A DNA stretch of 64,000 nt from Actinacidiphila guanduensis (GCF_900103985.1 NZ_FNIE01000014.1:178588-242587), one strand, 5' to 3'. Numbered from the stretch's first letter, positions 14,858-25,700 are shown. Numbers and translations: made by a program. Notes: generated by a model not told the origin, from the sequence alone.

Positions 14858-17800
14858 CAGCCCAACCTCCCACTGAAGAAGCTCCAGAATTGGTCCTCTG
14901 ATCCGTAGGCGGCGCGCTCCCAGGCAGCCTCTTGCTCAAGCGACGACGCGGGTCCGTACAACTGGATCTGCATGACGTGCATCCGCTCGTGACCAATCGT
15001 TCGAACGAGGTTTTCTGTGGAAGAGAAGGCATCCGGGTACAACGTGATCGTCCCATCTGGTGACGTATGACCGTACAAGCCGCGCCCGATCAAGTCTGTG
15101 TCGCGATTAATCTTGACCTTGACACCGTCAAGACTCACTCCAGCGTCTCGGGCCACTTGCTTGACCGTGCGCTTCTGCATGGGAACCTGGAGATCAGAGA
15201 AGGCTCCTGTATTCGCAGTGCGTCGTGTCAGTCCTGGTGAACTACTACGGCCCGATGTGCCCGCGCCACCACCGCGTCCGGCGGTGAAACTGTCGGCCCC
15301 TGCCAGGTCCGCGACGACCGCGGAGCCCGCCGCGACGGTGTCCAGACCGGCTGTCTCCGCGGCGACACTCACGCCGGCGGCGGAGGCTGCGACGGTGGCC
15401 ATGCTCGCGCCCGCGCCGCCTGCCGAGGCTTCCAGGAACGCGCTTCCTGCTGCCAGCGCGATCTCGGGTGCGGTGGCCACGAGAGCGATCGCGGCAGCGA
15501 TGGCCAGCCCGATCAACACCGCCAGCAGGATCTGCTCGGCGTGCACCTCGACTTGGCAGCCCACGTTGTACCAGGAGCAGTGCCGGTGCGCGGCCTCGGC
15601 GACAGCGCCCTTCTCCAGCTTGGCGCGGGCGGCCGAGGCCGCCTCCTTCTTCGACTGCGCCTCGATCGCGGCACGGTCGGCGTCCGCCTGCTGGGCGTTG
15701 TAGTCGCTGCACGTCGTCGCTGTACAGTCCGCGCCGAAGCCCTCTTCCTGGGCCTGGTGCTGCGTGATCGGCGGCGCGTCGGGAGTGGTCGGGGTGTTGA
15801 CGGTGGGATCGGCCCACCAGTTGTCCATGCCGGTCGGGTCGGAGCCGCTTGCCGGGTTGTCGGCGGCGTAGGTGTAACCGCCCATTTGGCTCGGGTCGCC
15901 CGCCTCGAAGATCGGGTCGGGTGACAGGAAGCGGCCCTGGACCGGGTCGTACTGGCGTGCCCCGAGCAGGTCGAGGCCGCTGCCGGGGTCGGACGGCTGG
16001 TTGAGGAAGCCACGGGTGTCGTACGGCGAGACCCACGCGGAAGGGATTGCCCCGCGGGTGTTGCCGTAGGGGTCGTAGAAGCGGCGTGTCACCGCGTCGT
16101 TGGCGGCGTTGACCAGCAGTGTGCCGGTGCCCTGGAGCCCAGCCAGTTGGTAGGAGAGCTTGCCCGAGCTGTCCCGGATGATCTCGGTGCCGTCCGGCCC
16201 GGTGTAACTGCGGATCGCGTTCTCGGTGGAGGTGCCGCCCTGGGTGTTGAGCGTGATCTGCTCGGCGCCGCCGAACAGGAACAGGGTCTTCGTGCCGTCG
16301 TCGTCCTGCTCCAAGAGGGAGCCGTCGCCGCCGTAGAGGTAGCTGCTGGTGTGGGTGGTGCCGTCCGGCCCTGTGGTGGTTGCGGTGGCGGTGCGGCCCT
16401 GGACGTCGTACGTCAGCGCCTGGTGGGTGGTGCCCGCGCCGGTACCGGTCGAGTTGGTGGTACGGGTGATGGTGTCGCCGGCGTCGTCGTAGCCCAGCTG
16501 CTGGCTGGAGTCGGTGGCGGGACCGGTGGTGGTGACGCTGCCGGCCCGGTTCGGGTCGGTGGTGGCCTTGGTGGCATCGACACCCGGGTAGTCAACCTGC
16601 TGCACGGTGTTGGCGGCGGAGTTGCCGGCCGGGTCGTGCTGGACCAGTTCGGTCCGGTCGCCCAGCAGGTCGTAGCTGTAGCTCTGCCAGTAGGGGGCCG
16701 GCCCGCCGACGGTGGTCTGGTTCGGGTGTGCGGGGTTCGCCGTTGCCGTGGGCGAGGCGCTGGTGCAGCCGCCGAGTCCACCGGCTGGCACGCTGGTCTG
16801 GCTCTGCTGGGACGGGTCCTCGGTGATGGTGCCGGTGTCGGTCCATGCCTGGGTCAGCCGCTGGAGCGAGTTGTAGTCGAAACACTGGAGGTCGTGCGCG
16901 CCTTCGGCGATCTGCCAGTCGTCGACCGCAGTGATCTCGCCCGCGGCGTTGTAGCGGTAGTCCGTGCGGTCGACTTCCGCGTCGGACTGCTGGAGCGAGG
17001 CCGAGGTGTCCAGGAGCCGCCCGGTGGCCTGGTCGTAGTCGGCCGTGGTCATCAGCTCTTCGCCGGTACCGCCGTAGGTGGTACTGATGGTGTGGCCGTA
17101 TCCGTCATGGACACTGTCGTCGACATAGGCGGACCTGGTGTTGGTACCGAGGCCGCTGAACTCGCCCATGGCGTTGTAGCTGTAGGCGAGTTGCTCGGCG
17201 GGCAAGCCGCCGTCCGTGCCGAACGACTCGTTGTTGAGCAGTCCGGTGGTCGTCGTGTAGCTGGCGTCCTGCTCGAACACGGTGCGCCCAGCCGACGTGG
17301 TCTCGTGCGCGCCGTCGGGCAGGGCCGGCTGGGCGAAACCGTCGGCGGCAGGGATGGACACGTACGCCCCGGTGGGCTTGCCGAACGCGTTGTACCCGGT
17401 CACGCCGGTGATGTAGGTGTTCGGGGTGGTGCTGCCCGAGGGGTAGACGTAGCTCGTGGCCGAGGTCTGCGCCCCCTTGCGGAGCGTGTCATAGACGGTA
17501 CTATCCAGCTTCGCCCCGGCGGCCGGGTGGTCGGTGTAGGCGCCGCTGTCCACCTCGACCTGCCGGTTGTCCCAGTCGTAGTGGTACGACAGGGTGTTCC
17601 CCGCGGGGTCGGTGGTCTGCAGCAGGTTGCCCGACTCGTCGTAGGGCCCGTACACGGTCTTGCCGATGTTCGGGTCGGTCTGCGAGGTCTTCTGTCCCAG
17701 CAGGTCGTAGGTGGCGCTCCACGTGTTTCCGGCGCTGTCCTGGACAGACTTGACCTGGCCGGAGGAGTAGTAGCTGTAGGTGGTGGTCGAGTCGGCGGCC

Positions 17801-20800
17801 GACGCCTGGCCGGCCGTGCCGGAGGTCCACAGGGCCGTGCCGCCGGAGGAGTCCACGGCGAGGCTGCCGTCGTTGCCCAGGCGCAGGGTGTTGCCGGTGG
17901 CGGAGGTCAGGCCGGAGATATTGGTGACGGCACCGGTCGGGGTGACCACGTCCAGGTTCCCGTCCGAGCCGAGTTGGGCGTGGGAGCCCGGCGTGGAGGT
18001 GCCGGAGTGCCAGAGGGTCTTGCCGCTCGCCAACGAGGAGAGCACCAAGTCGCCGCCGGGTTGCATCTCCAACCGGCTCGACGCCGACGCCAGTTGCGAT
18101 CCGGAGGTCAGGATCTGTCCCTCCGTGAGGCTGACCGCCGCATCGGTGTCCTCGACCACGGTGCGGGTGGTGCGGCCAAGGGCGTCGGTGAAGGTCCTGG
18201 TGGTGGGGCCGCCGGCCGGAGAGGTGGCGATGGCCTCGTCCGCACCCGCGTAGTTGGTGGTGGACTGCCACTGCACCTGGTTGCCTTGGGTGACGGTCTG
18301 CGCGGCGGTGGCACGTCCCATGCCGTCGAAGACGGTGACGCTCTGGACCGGTGCCGAGCTCTGCGGGAGCTCCGCCATGGTGGTGGTCGGGCCGGATGTG
18401 TCGTCGTAGTAGGCGGGGTAGCTGTCCCAGGCCCAGCCGTGGTCGTCGTAGAAGGTGTCGGAGACAAGCCGCTCGGAAGCCCCCGATCCGCTGGTGCCGC
18501 TGGGATCGCTGGCGAATCCGGTATCGGTCAGGGCGTTCGCCTGCGTCTCACGCTGCTGCATCATCCCGTCGAGGATGGTGATGGTGGTGCTGTAGTAGCC
18601 GTCGTCCAGCAGGGTCTTGGTGGTCACCGAGGAGGGAGCGCCGGGGTCGGTGACGGTGCCGTCCGTGTCGACCTGCGCTCCGGGGTCGACCGCGTAGGTG
18701 TAGGTCTCCTGCGGTGTTGAGGTGTTGCCGGCCTTCGGGTGTCCCGGTCCCCAGACCTCGGTGGCACGGCCGAGGGGGTCGTACACGTAGCTGGTGACAC
18801 CGCCGTTGACGTCCGTGCTGGCCAGGGTCAGGCCACGCTCGGGGTCCAGGGTCTCGGATGTCTTCCACTGGGCGGAGCCGTCCACCGGGGTGGTCACCGT
18901 GGAGGTGGCGGAGGGCAGTTCACCGGCGGAGGCCGGGGTGTAGCTGGTGGTCGTCTTGTTGCCGCGTTCGTCGTATGTGGTGGTGACCCGGCCGTACTGG
19001 TCGTAGGAAGTGGCGCTCTCCACCGTCCACTGCGGTTGTCCCCCAGCGGGCCACGCGGTCATCTGCTGCGTCGCCGACGCAAGTCCGGTGGTGTTCAGCG
19101 TGCCGAAAGTCCCTGGGCTGGTCGGCGTTCCGTCGCCGTCGTACAGGGTGCGCACGTCCGAGATCGGCGGAGCGCTCGCGGAGGGAGTGGTGGAGCAGGG
19201 GCCGGCCACCTCCTGGCTCTCGTCCGGGTAGTCCAGCATCATCGGATCCGCGGCGGGCGGCGTGGCGTAGCTGGTGAGCGTGCACGTCTCCTGGGACGGA
19301 ATCGAGACGTCGCCCAGGTTGTCCACGGAGGTGACCCGGGCATGCGAGTCGTAGTCGGTGACGGTGCGGGTGTGCCGCCATCCTTGGCTGCCCGACAGGA
19401 GGTCGTAACCGTCGGATGCCGTCTGGGTGGTGCGGTAGGCGCGTAGCGGCGGGAGAGTGGACAAGGTGGCGGGCGCCGGGTCCTTGGAGGTCCAGGCGGT
19501 GCGGTTCACGCTCACGGTGGTGGTGAGCGTCGGCGGTTCGGTCACCGTGCTGGACTCGACGGTGCCGCCGGCCTTGGTGTAGGTGTCCGTCTTCAGAACG
19601 GTGCCGGCCAGATTGTTGCTGTCCGGGACTGTCTCCGCGATGGCACCGCCCGCCGAGATCGGGATCGAGACACTGCGTTGCGAGCCGTCGGCCTTGTAGT
19701 CGCCGTCCATGCCCTGCGCGTAGGTGCTGGTGGTCTGGGTCAGCAGGTCGGCGACCGGGTTCGATCCTTGGGTGCCTGCCTGATTGGTCGCCGAGTTACC
19801 GGTCTGCACGGTGACGGTACGGAAGCCGCGGAACTGGTCCCAGGTGCGGTACCGGTCGTCGGTCAGGTCCGAGTCGTCCCGGTGCCAGGCCGGGTCGGCG
19901 TAGCTGTAGGTGGTGGTCTGGTCCGGGCTGTCGGAGACCTGGTCGTGCACGGTGACGCTGTGCACCGTCGTCTTGTTGAACCACTCCAGTGTCGGGGTTT
20001 CCGCGGCCGGGTCCGTGGTGTAGACGGGGTAGCAGCTGGACGTGTTGGCGTCCGGCGCCGAGGGGGTGGCCGAGCCCGCGCAGGACGGCGGGTTGTAGTC
20101 GACGTTGATCGAGTCACCGGTGTCGGTGATCACCGCGCTGATGCGCGGGTGGTAGAGCGGCGGTTCGTTGGAGGTGTCACCGGTCATGTCGTCGTTGACG
20201 CGGTTGTCGACCTCCTCGCCCTGGAAGACGACCGGATTGGTCTTCAGGGTGCCGCTGGTGCCGCCGAGGGCGTCCCCGCCTGCCCGCTGGATCTCCTGGA
20301 ACCACATCACCGACTGGAGCGAGCCTGCGTCCCCGGGGTCGACGGTGCTGCCGGTCACCGGGTCGACCGCTCCGGCGTCGGAGTAGGTCTGGGTCAGCTT
20401 GTAGTCGTCGACGGTCTTCCAGACCCCGCCGACCCGGACCGCGGTGGCGATGGTGCTCAGCCGATTCGTGGTCCAGAACGTCGGCGAGGTCTGGTAGCAG
20501 GTTCCGGCCTGGGTCGTCGTGGTCTGGGTGTCGGCCGAGTCGGAGGCGCTGCAGTTCAGGTCGTAAGGGACGTCGGGCCAGTTCGGGGCGTTCGCCTCGG
20601 TGAGATTGGCCGCCGTGCACTTGGAAGCGGGGAATGCCGCGGAGACCTCGCAGCGGGTCACGCTGCTGAAGGTGACCTGCGCCGACGCCGTCCGGCCGGC
20701 CGCCTCGTCCGCCAACTGGTAGCCATAGGAGATCTTCGTCAGGTGGCCGGAGCGCACGTATGGGGTGATCGTGCCGGTGCCGTTGGTCGCCTGTCCGGCG

Positions 20801-22512
20801 CCCATGTTGTAGTAGCCGGTCTCCGTCGCCCAGTCGTACCTGGTCAGGTCGCCGAGCGGGTCGGTCTCGAAGTCGAGGTTGAACCGGTAGCCCATGGTGG
20901 CCTGGGAGGCGCTGCCCTTGGAGCTGTCGTAACACGGGTCGGAGCTCTTCGGGCAGTACACGGGGACGCCCCAGGCGGAGTTCGTCGCCGCGTCGCCGTT
21001 CCCACCGACACCGCCGGCGGCGGAGGGCGCGTGGTTCAGGCCGAAATAGGCGGTGGCGCCGTCGGTGCTGGTGACCTTGAAGTAGGCGCCCTGGAAGACC
21101 CCGTTGGAAGCCCCGGAGAACTCTTGCACCAGCGTGTCGTCGTCGTTCTGGAGCTTGAAGGCCTGGATCTCGCCCGCCACCCCCGACTGCACGCCGATCG
21201 GCACCAGCACTCCACTGCTGCTGCCGTAGCTGAGGGTGAGCTGGTAGCCGCCCCAGCAGCTGTCGCCGGACTTCTTCAGCGCGTCGACACCATCGTTGCC
21301 GCAGGAGCGGAAGGACTGCTGGATGTACCCGGGGGTGTACTCCCAGCCGTCGCCGATCCAGTCGTCCTGCTGCCCGTCGCGGGCAGCCGTCTCGCCGTCG
21401 ACCGCCTGGCTGTCATAACCGAGGTCGACGGTGGGAGTGCTGCCGCCCAGCGCCGTCGGCATCTGGATCGGGTAGGAGTAGACGAACCCGCCATCGGACG
21501 ACTGCGTCCAGGTGCCCGAGCCGGTGGCCGGATCGGAGGCGGTGAAGCTGCCCTGTGAGCCGGACGCCGTGGAGACCGCCGCCACCACTGCCATCGGCGC
21601 TGCCGACGCCGACCGAGCCTGCGAACCGGCTGTATCCGTCCCGTTCAGGGTCACCTGCGCGGACAGCGTCTGGTCGGCAGCCGAGACCGAGGTCGCCAGA
21701 GGGGTGGCGGCGTCGCAGCCCTGCCGCTGAGGGGTGGTCAGCACGCAGGTGGGCAGCGAGACCAGCCGCAGCCGGGAGGCATAGCCCCCGCCGTACGCGT
21801 GGGCGAAAGAGCCATAGTTGACGGTCACACGGACCTTGGCGTCACCCGTGGAGCCGTCGCTGCGGGACACTGCGGCGAGCAGGCCGTCCACGCCCGCTCG
21901 TTCGGCCTGGTCGTGGCCGGCGACCCGGACGGTCACCTTCGTGGCCAGTCCCGCGGAGGCGGCGTCGTGAGCGGTGGCGAAGGTGCGCCCGGCGGTCGAT
22001 GCTTTCGCGACCGGGGCGACCGAGACCGGTGAGGAGCCGGCGCGCACCGCGGCGGGTGCGGCCTGGAACCTCGCCCGGTGCTGCTGCTGTTGTTGTGCGG
22101 AACGGCTCGGGCTGGGGTCGGCACCGACCGGCGACCCGGCGTACTCCGGAGCAGTGCGATGGGTCGGCGTCGGGCTCGCGGGTACGGTCCGCAACAAGGA
22201 GATCGACGTGCTCGTGGCGCTCGGCCACGCGGTGCGGGTCACCCGGTGGGTCTGCAACGGCGCAGCGCCTTTGGCGAGTTGCTGCTTCAAGGGGCCGTTG
22301 GCACGGACCCGCCGCCCGGTGTGGCTGGCCTGCTTGGCGGGTGCAACGATCCCGTTCCACAACTTCTGCCCGTTGTGCGGCCGCGGTTCGAAGCCTTGCG
22401 CGACGGCGGTGGAAGCGGTCAGCGACAGCACCGTGACGGTCACCGTGACCATCGTGCTCAGCCGGTAGCGCCCGGACCGATCGGGCCGCGTGAAGGCGCG
22501 CCATATCCCCAC
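14857..22512 (-). CDS. Giant RHS-repeat polymorphic toxin with HExxH metallopeptidase tip
   Basis: A 2551-residue secreted protein. Signal peptide: RYRLSTMVTVTVTVLSL then ASTAVAQG. Residues about 80-700 form a non-repetitive N-terminal region with WIGDGWEYTPGYIQQSF. YD/RHS repeats follow (for example YDQYGRVTTTYDERGNKT), interrupted at about 1461-1566 by a bulb-type lectin-like insert. The RHS core motif GARQYDPVQGRFLSPDP lies at about 2181-2197, a hydrophobic helix pair (ILLAVLIGLAIAAAIALVA) near 2327-2347, and the variable tip at about 2430-2551. The tip has H2508-E-R-M-H2512 plus glutamates in LEQEAAWERAAYG, a zincin pattern like DUF4157-type domains. GTG 22512 is chosen for AGGA eight bases upstream and the compact signal peptide; ATG 22569 is an alternative. 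The target is unknown. Confidence 0.9.
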   Translation of the reverse strand: MGIWRAFTRPDRSGRYRLSTMVTVTVTVLSLTASTAVAQGFEPRPHNGQKLWNGIVAPAKQASHTGRRVRANGPLKQQLAKGAAPLQTHRVTRTAWPSATSTSISLLRTVPASPTPTHRTAPEYAGSPVGADPSPSRSAQQQQQHRARFQAAPAAVRAGSSPVSVAPVAKASTAGRTFATAHDAASAGLATKVTVRVAGHDQAERAGVDGLLAAVSRSDGSTGDAKVRVTVNYGSFAHAYGGGYASRLRLVSLPTCVLTTPQRQGCDAATPLATSVSAADQTLSAQVTLNGTDTAGSQARSASAAPMAVVAAVSTASGSQGSFTASDPATGSGTWTQSSDGGFVYSYPIQMPTALGGSTPTVDLGYDSQAVDGETAARDGQQDDWIGDGWEYTPGYIQQSFRSCGNDGVDALKKSGDSCWGGYQLTLSYGSSSGVLVPIGVQSGVAGEIQAFKLQNDDDTLVQEFSGASNGVFQGAYFKVTSTDGATAYFGLNHAPSAAGGVGGNGDAATNSAWGVPVYCPKSSDPCYDSSKGSASQATMGYRFNLDFETDPLGDLTRYDWATETGYYNMGAGQATNGTGTITPYVRSGHLTKISYGYQLADEAAGRTASAQVTFSSVTRCEVSAAFPASKCTAANLTEANAPNWPDVPYDLNCSASDSADTQTTTTQAGTCYQTSPTFWTTNRLSTIATAVRVGGVWKTVDDYKLTQTYSDAGAVDPVTGSTVDPGDAGSLQSVMWFQEIQRAGGDALGGTSGTLKTNPVVFQGEEVDNRVNDDMTGDTSNEPPLYHPRISAVITDTGDSINVDYNPPSCAGSATPSAPDANTSSCYPVYTTDPAAETPTLEWFNKTTVHSVTVHDQVSDSPDQTTTYSYADPAWHRDDSDLTDDRYRTWDQFRGFRTVTVQTGNSATNQAGTQGSNPVADLLTQTTSTYAQGMDGDYKADGSQRSVSIPISAGGAIAETVPDSNNLAGTVLKTDTYTKAGGTVESSTVTEPPTLTTTVSVNRTAWTSKDPAPATLSTLPPLRAYRTTQTASDGYDLLSGSQGWRHTRTVTDYDSHARVTSVDNLGDVSIPSQETCTLTSYATPPAADPMMLDYPDESQEVAGPCSTTPSASAPPISDVRTLYDGDGTPTSPGTFGTLNTTGLASATQQMTAWPAGGQPQWTVESATSYDQYGRVTTTYDERGNKTTTSYTPASAGELPSATSTVTTPVDGSAQWKTSETLDPERGLTLASTDVNGGVTSYVYDPLGRATEVWGPGHPKAGNTSTPQETYTYAVDPGAQVDTDGTVTDPGAPSSVTTKTLLDDGYYSTTITILDGMMQQRETQANALTDTGFASDPSGTSGSGASERLVSDTFYDDHGWAWDSYPAYYDDTSGPTTTMAELPQSSAPVQSVTVFDGMGRATAAQTVTQGNQVQWQSTTNYAGADEAIATSPAGGPTTRTFTDALGRTTRTVVEDTDAAVSLTEGQILTSGSQLASASSRLEMQPGGDLVLSSLASGKTLWHSGTSTPGSHAQLGSDGNLDVVTPTGAVTNISGLTSATGNTLRLGNDGSLAVDSSGGTALWTSGTAGQASAADSTTTYSYYSSGQVKSVQDSAGNTWSATYDLLGQKTSQTDPNIGKTVYGPYDESGNLLQTTDPAGNTLSYHYDWDNRQVEVDSGAYTDHPAAGAKLDSTVYDTLRKGAQTSATSYVYPSGSTTPNTYITGVTGYNAFGKPTGAYVSIPAADGFAQPALPDGAHETTSAGRTVFEQDASYTTTTGLLNNESFGTDGGLPAEQLAYSYNAMGEFSGLGTNTRSAYVDDSVHDGYGHTISTTYGGTGEELMTTADYDQATGRLLDTSASLQQSDAEVDRTDYRYNAAGEITAVDDWQIAEGAHDLQCFDYNSLQRLTQAWTDTGTITEDPSQQSQTSVPAGGLGGCTSASPTATANPAHPNQTTVGGPAPYWQSYSYDLLGDRTELVQHDPAGNSAANTVQQVDYPGVDATKATTDPNRAGSVTTTGPATDSSQQLGYDDAGDTITRTTNSTGTGAGTTHQALTYDVQGRTATATTTGPDGTTHTSSYLYGGDGSLLEQDDDGTKTLFLFGGAEQITLNTQGGTSTENAIRSYTGPDGTEIIRDSSGKLSYQLAGLQGTGTLLVNAANDAVTRRFYDPYGNTRGAIPSAWVSPYDTRGFLNQPSDPGSGLDLLGARQYDPVQGRFLSPDPIFEAGDPSQMGGYTYAADNPASGSDPTGMDNWWADPTVNTPTTPDAPPITQHQAQEEGFGADCTATTCSDYNAQQADADRAAIEAQSKKEAASAARAKLEKGAVAEAAHRHCSWYNVGCQVEVHAEQILLAVLIGLAIAAAIALVATAPEIALAAGSAFLEASAGGAGASMATVAASAAGVSVAAETAGLDTVAAGSAVVADLAGADSFTAGRGGGAGTSGRSSSPGLTRRTANTGAFSDLQVPMQKRTVKQVARDAGVSLDGVKVKINRDTDLIGRGLYGHTSPDGTITLYPDAFSSTENLVRTIGHERMHVMQIQLYGPASSLEQEAAWERAAYGSEDQFWSFFSGRLG

Positions 22513-22593
22513 GAGTGGTGTCCTCTCCCACGCCAACACACGTCCCCCGCAGGCCAGTTGGACGCTCATCGATCAGTCCTGGTGATCATCGCG

Positions 22594-22628
22594 ACGTTAT
22601 TGTCTTCACACGGTCAACACAAGAAATT
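22594..22628. promoter_or_regulatory. Overlapping divergent promoters for the RHS and LamG genes
   Basis: Minus strand: TTGTGT (22622-22617), 17 bases, TAACGT (22599-22594), 82 bases upstream of the RHS GTG. Plus strand: TTGTCT (22600-22605), 17 bases, GAAATT (22623-22628), about 150 bases upstream of the LamG start. The region is conspicuously A/T-rich for this genome. The two promoters interleave, so their use may be mutually exclusive or jointly regulated. Confidence 0.4.
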
Positions 22629-22690
22629 CGAAGTGAACACACCAAGAACTGGCCCGCGCGTACGGGGCACGGGTGCTTCGATCTCCAAAC

Positions 22691-22715
22691 GGAGCGGCCT
22701 GTTCGGGGCCGCTTC
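22691..22715 (+). other. Leader hairpin upstream of the LamG gene
   Basis: Perfect arms AGCGGCC (22693-22699) and GGCCGCT (22707-22713) with a 7-base loop, extendable by a G-T and a G-C pair. It lies within the predicted 5' untranslated region, 63 bases before the GTG. It could be an attenuator or an mRNA stabiliser. Confidence 0.4.
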
Positions 22716-22777
22716 GTGATGCCTGCACGCAGTGCGCGTGGGACCACGTCATTTTCCGTACCTGCCAAGGAACTTGT

Positions 22778-25700
22778 GTGATACGCAGATCACGTGACCG
22801 CAGACGTCCGACGGTGCTCGTTGCCGCTGTCGCGGCGACTGCCGCGTTCGTCCTCGGCGCCACCGCCGCGCCGGCCTTCGCCGCCCCGCAGCCCGCCACC
22901 GGCCCCTCGTCCTCGTCGGCTTCGCCGGACGGGAACCGCGCCACCGATCCGACGGCCGCCGCGCTCGCCGAGGCCGAGGCAACCGGCCTTCCGGTGCCGG
23001 TGGACTCTCTGACGACGGCGACCTGGACGTCGACGGCCAACCCGGACGGCTCGATGTCCACCCACATCGACGCCCAGCCGGTACGGACCCGCCGGAACGG
23101 GAGCTGGGTCGCCCTGGACGCCACTTTGGCGGTCACCGGCGGAAGGCTCGCGCCTGCCGCCACCACCGATTCGATCACCCTGTCGGACGGCGGCGACGGT
23201 CCGCTGGCCACCCTGACGGACACCGGCGGACACAGCATCTCGCTGACGTTGCCGTTCACACTGCCCACGCCCCAGATCGACGGCGACACGGCGAAGTACC
23301 AGTCCGTCATCCCCGGGGTGGACCTCCAGGCCACGGTGGACCCGCAGGGCGGATTCAGCGATGTGCTCATCATCCGTGACGCGCAGGCCATGACGGACCC
23401 GCGGCTGGCGAAACTCACCTTCGCCGTCTCGGCCAACGGCCTTACCGTCCACCAGGACAGCACCGGGCTCGAGGTGACCGCGCCGGACGGTTCTGTCTCC
23501 TACTCCGGTCCGCAACCCCTGATGTGGGACTCGAGCACCGCCGGCACCGGCGGCTCGGCTCCCGCGGCCAAGCAGCCGGCCGCAGAAGCCGAGAACGATG
23601 ACACGGGCAGTGCGCCGACATCCTCCGCCGCCGGCCCCGGCACCGGCGCCCAAGTCGCCCCGCTCGCAGTGGCGGCAAGCGATACCAGCCTGACGCTGAC
23701 CCCGGACCAGCAGATGCTGGACTCCCCGGACACCACCTGGCCGCTGTACATCGATCCGAGCATCACCGCCGGGACGACCGGTTCCAAGTTCGACCAGCTC
23801 TACATGTCCGGCTCCTGCGCCAACACGCCGACAACAGGCAAGGCGCAGACCAACGGCGAGGGTGTCGGCTACCAGCACTGGGACACCAGTTGCGGTTTCG
23901 CGGTCGAGCGGACCCTGTACCAGCTCAACCTGAGCGGACTGGCCTCGAACTTCGTGGTCAGCAAGGCGACGGTCAACCTCACCGAGACCTACGCGGCGGC
24001 CTGCAGCCACTCCTCCACGCTCAAGCTGCGCACCGTGCACCCCTTCGACGGCTCCACCGACGGCAACTCGCAGCCTTCCCAGAGCACCAACTTCACCGCC
24101 GTCTACTCCGACGCCGTCACCAGCGGCACCGGCAGCCTGTGCTCGGGGGCGGCCGTGTCATTCAATGTGACCAGCACCGTCCAGAAGGCGCTGACGGCCA
24201 GTGACTGGTACGTCGAGGTCTACAACGGCAACGAGTCGGTGTCGAGCGGCAACAACGACTTCGTCCGGCTGAACACCAACCCGAGCGTCAACATCACCTA
24301 CGACATCACGCCGAAGACCCCCACGACGTCCTTCACGGTTCCCAAGGGAAGCAAGGGCTCGACCGCGCCGTGCGGCAGCCCGAGCAAGTACACCTGGATC
24401 GGCGCGACCACCTCCGGCTCGTCGGGCAGCAAGATCTCCTTGTCCACAGCGGTCGCCTCGGGCGTCAAGGGCGAGAAGATCCGGGCGGACTACAAGGTCT
24501 GGGACGACAACGACGTGACCAGTACCGGGCCCGTGACCAAGGCGATGCTCTTTTCGGCATACGTGGCCTCGCCGACAACGGCGACAGCACCGATCGGGTT
24601 CACCGTCCAGGACGGCCACACCTACGGCTGGTACGTCTACGCCGCCGACGGCACGCTGATGTCCGGCAAGCTGCTGTGCTACTTCAAGATGGACGAGAAG
24701 GCGCCGACCACTCCGGCCGTCGCGACCAACTCCAGTTTCCCTCCGCTGAGCAGCGGCAAGACCGCCACCGGCTACGCCGGGCCGAACCAGACCACCAGCT
24801 TCAAGGTCACCGTCACCGACCCCGCTCCGCCGCAGACCAACTGCACCACCACCTGCACCGCCAGCGGCGTCACCAAACTGATGTGGGAGATGGACTCGAC
24901 CACGCCGAGCGCCACCTCCGGCACCGCCGTCACCGCGCTGACCAGCACCGGCAACGGCACTGTGACCGCCACGATCAGCAACGTACCGGTGGTGAAGTGG
25001 GGCCAGCACACACTGAAGATCGTCGCCGTGGACAAGGCCGGCAACGTCTCCCCCGCCGCTTCCTACACGTTCTTCGCCCCCTGGAACCCCGACACCAAGA
25101 CCCGCGCCGGAGACCTCGACGCCGACCAGATCCCCGACCTGGTCGCCGCGGACTCCGGCGGCAACCTCGTGGAGTACAGCGGCGCCGCGGCCGTCACAGC
25201 CGCTCCGACCCGGCTGGCCACAGCCGCGCAGAGCCCCGACGGCAGCAGTTGGGCCGGCTTCCAAGTCGCCCATGACGGCTCGATGACCGGCGGCTCCATC
25301 GACGACCTGTACGCCTTCCAGACCAAGACCCACAAGCTGTTCACCGACGAGAACGACCTCAACTCCGGCACCGCGTCGACCGCCGGCTTCACCGGCAAGC
25401 GCTACACCCCGCTCGACAAGCCCGGCAGATGCGACTCCACTGCCTACGGGGCGACGCGCTGCGCCGGCTACGACCCCAACGGCTGGGCGACGACCACTCA
25501 GATCGCCGCACCCGGGTCCCTCTACGGCGACGGCTTCGGCGACCTGGTCGCCATGGAGAACGGCAAGCTCTGGCTCTACGAGGCGGGCAGCGGCCGCACC
25601 CTGACCGACGTCGTCCTCCTCGGTGACGGGAACTGGACCGGCACCACCCTCATCACCCCCGGCACGGTCAGCGGCATCCCCACCCTGTGGGCCCGCGACA

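Noticed and set aside
14354..14908. 184-residue plus-strand frame over the zinc-ribbon gene
   Set aside because: No ribosome site or domain; the minus strand has CxxC pairs and translational coupling to the RHS gene.
16147..18720. 857-residue plus-strand frame over the RHS repeats
   Set aside because: Val/Gly/Arg-rich shadow of the repetitive YD region on the opposite strand.
14857..22512. RHS gene as a Tc/insecticidal toxin complex B-C component
   Set aside because: No TcA-like gene or SpvB/TcdB complex is present; the signal peptide and coupled small genes fit a polymorphic toxin better.
22513..22569. ATG start at 22569 for the RHS protein
   Set aside because: Leaves an unusually long N-terminus before the signal peptide and only a very short leader after the predicted promoter; GTG 22512 has a better ribosome site. 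Kept as an alternative.
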